A stretch of DNA of 17,500 bases from Botryococcus braunii (lineage: Eukaryota > Chlorophyta > Trebouxiophyceae): positions 180,001 through 197,500 of the forward strand of contig MVGU01001015.1 in the NCBI GenBank assembly GCA_002005505.1, read 5' to 3'. Of the stretch, positions 1-17,500 are shown piece by piece (position 1 is the first letter of the stretch; the number at the start of each line of letters is the position of its first letter). The notes beneath the pieces are model-generated. The model saw nothing but the letters and a program-made list of their open reading frames with translations, was not told the DNA's origin and did not search any database. A program made the translations under genes and the position numbers.

Positions 1-17292
<17,292 letters not shown>

Positions 17293-17500
17293 GTGCCTTA
17301 CAGCCTCTTCCAGACTCTCCCGCAGGCCCAATGTCCCATATATGTCCCGTATATACCACTCTCTTTTAAACTCGCCCGCCCTCAATAGCTGACCCCCAGT
17401 GTCAGTTCTTGTATGCGAGAACTGATACTGATCCTTTCGAGGCAGCAGCTCCTTGCATGCACACGCAAGGAGCAAGTCCCTTTAGAGGTTAGTCTCTCGC
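17293..17500 (+). other. Intron 27, running to or near the window end
   Basis: Donor GTGCCT. The next expected protein segment (a DLL.R...L..W stretch, then LP..VW+.GLFNP..FL) is not visible with confidence. A 42-base open block at 17446-17487 ending before GTTAGT could be a small exon. It fits the family poorly and would make this intron only 153 bases. Confidence 0.65.

Noticed and set aside
17446..17487. Possible 42-base exon 28 (QLLACTRKEQVPLE) with CAG acceptor and GTTAGT donor
   Set aside because: Frame and splice sites fit, but the residues match the expected DLL.R...L..W segment poorly, and intron 27 would be 153 bases against 358-736 for all others. The true exon may lie beyond the window.

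Overview
This window is an internal piece of one very large, intron-dense nuclear gene on the + strand. It encodes an axonemal dynein heavy chain, most like the outer-arm alpha/beta class (the DNAH9/11/17-like group of animals). I could chain 27 exons, each joined in frame to the next. They run from the end of the AAA4 module, through the microtubule-binding stalk, AAA5 and AAA6, into the C-terminal domain. The joined exons give about 1466 residues with no in-frame stop under the standard genetic code. The start of the gene (tail, linker, AAA1-AAA3 and most of AAA4) lies before base 1. The last part of the C-terminal domain and the stop codon lie after base 17500.

Layout: exon 1 (AAA4 end); exons 2-4 (AAA4 lid and stalk coiled coil 1); exons 5-6 (microtubule-binding domain, start of coiled coil 2); exon 7 (coiled coil 2 and return to the ring); exons 8-14 (AAA5, with the strut/buttress coiled coil in exon 13); exon 15 (a Gly/Lys- and Ala-rich insertion I do not recognise from the family); exons 16-21 (AAA6); exons 22-27 (C-terminal domain). 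Introns 1-26 are 358-736 bases long and make up about three quarters of the window. Six of them carry long (CA)n microsatellites, always as CA on the coding strand, often with (CG)n blocks. Intron 7 also holds a (CT)n tract of about 134 bases.

Organism: an axonemal dynein implies a eukaryote with motile flagella or cilia. The standard code fits, and TAA/TAG are not read as Gln, which argues against most ciliates. The dense introns of about 500 bases, moderate GC, frequent GTGC donors and GCAG acceptors with weak pyrimidine tracts suggest an algal or other protist lineage, for example a brown alga or a volvocine-like green alga. This is inference from architecture only; the sequence does not name the species.

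I see no second gene, RNA gene, transposon coding region or CRISPR array. The other long open frames are low-complexity translations of repeats, antisense shadows or intronic frames without recognisable motifs.
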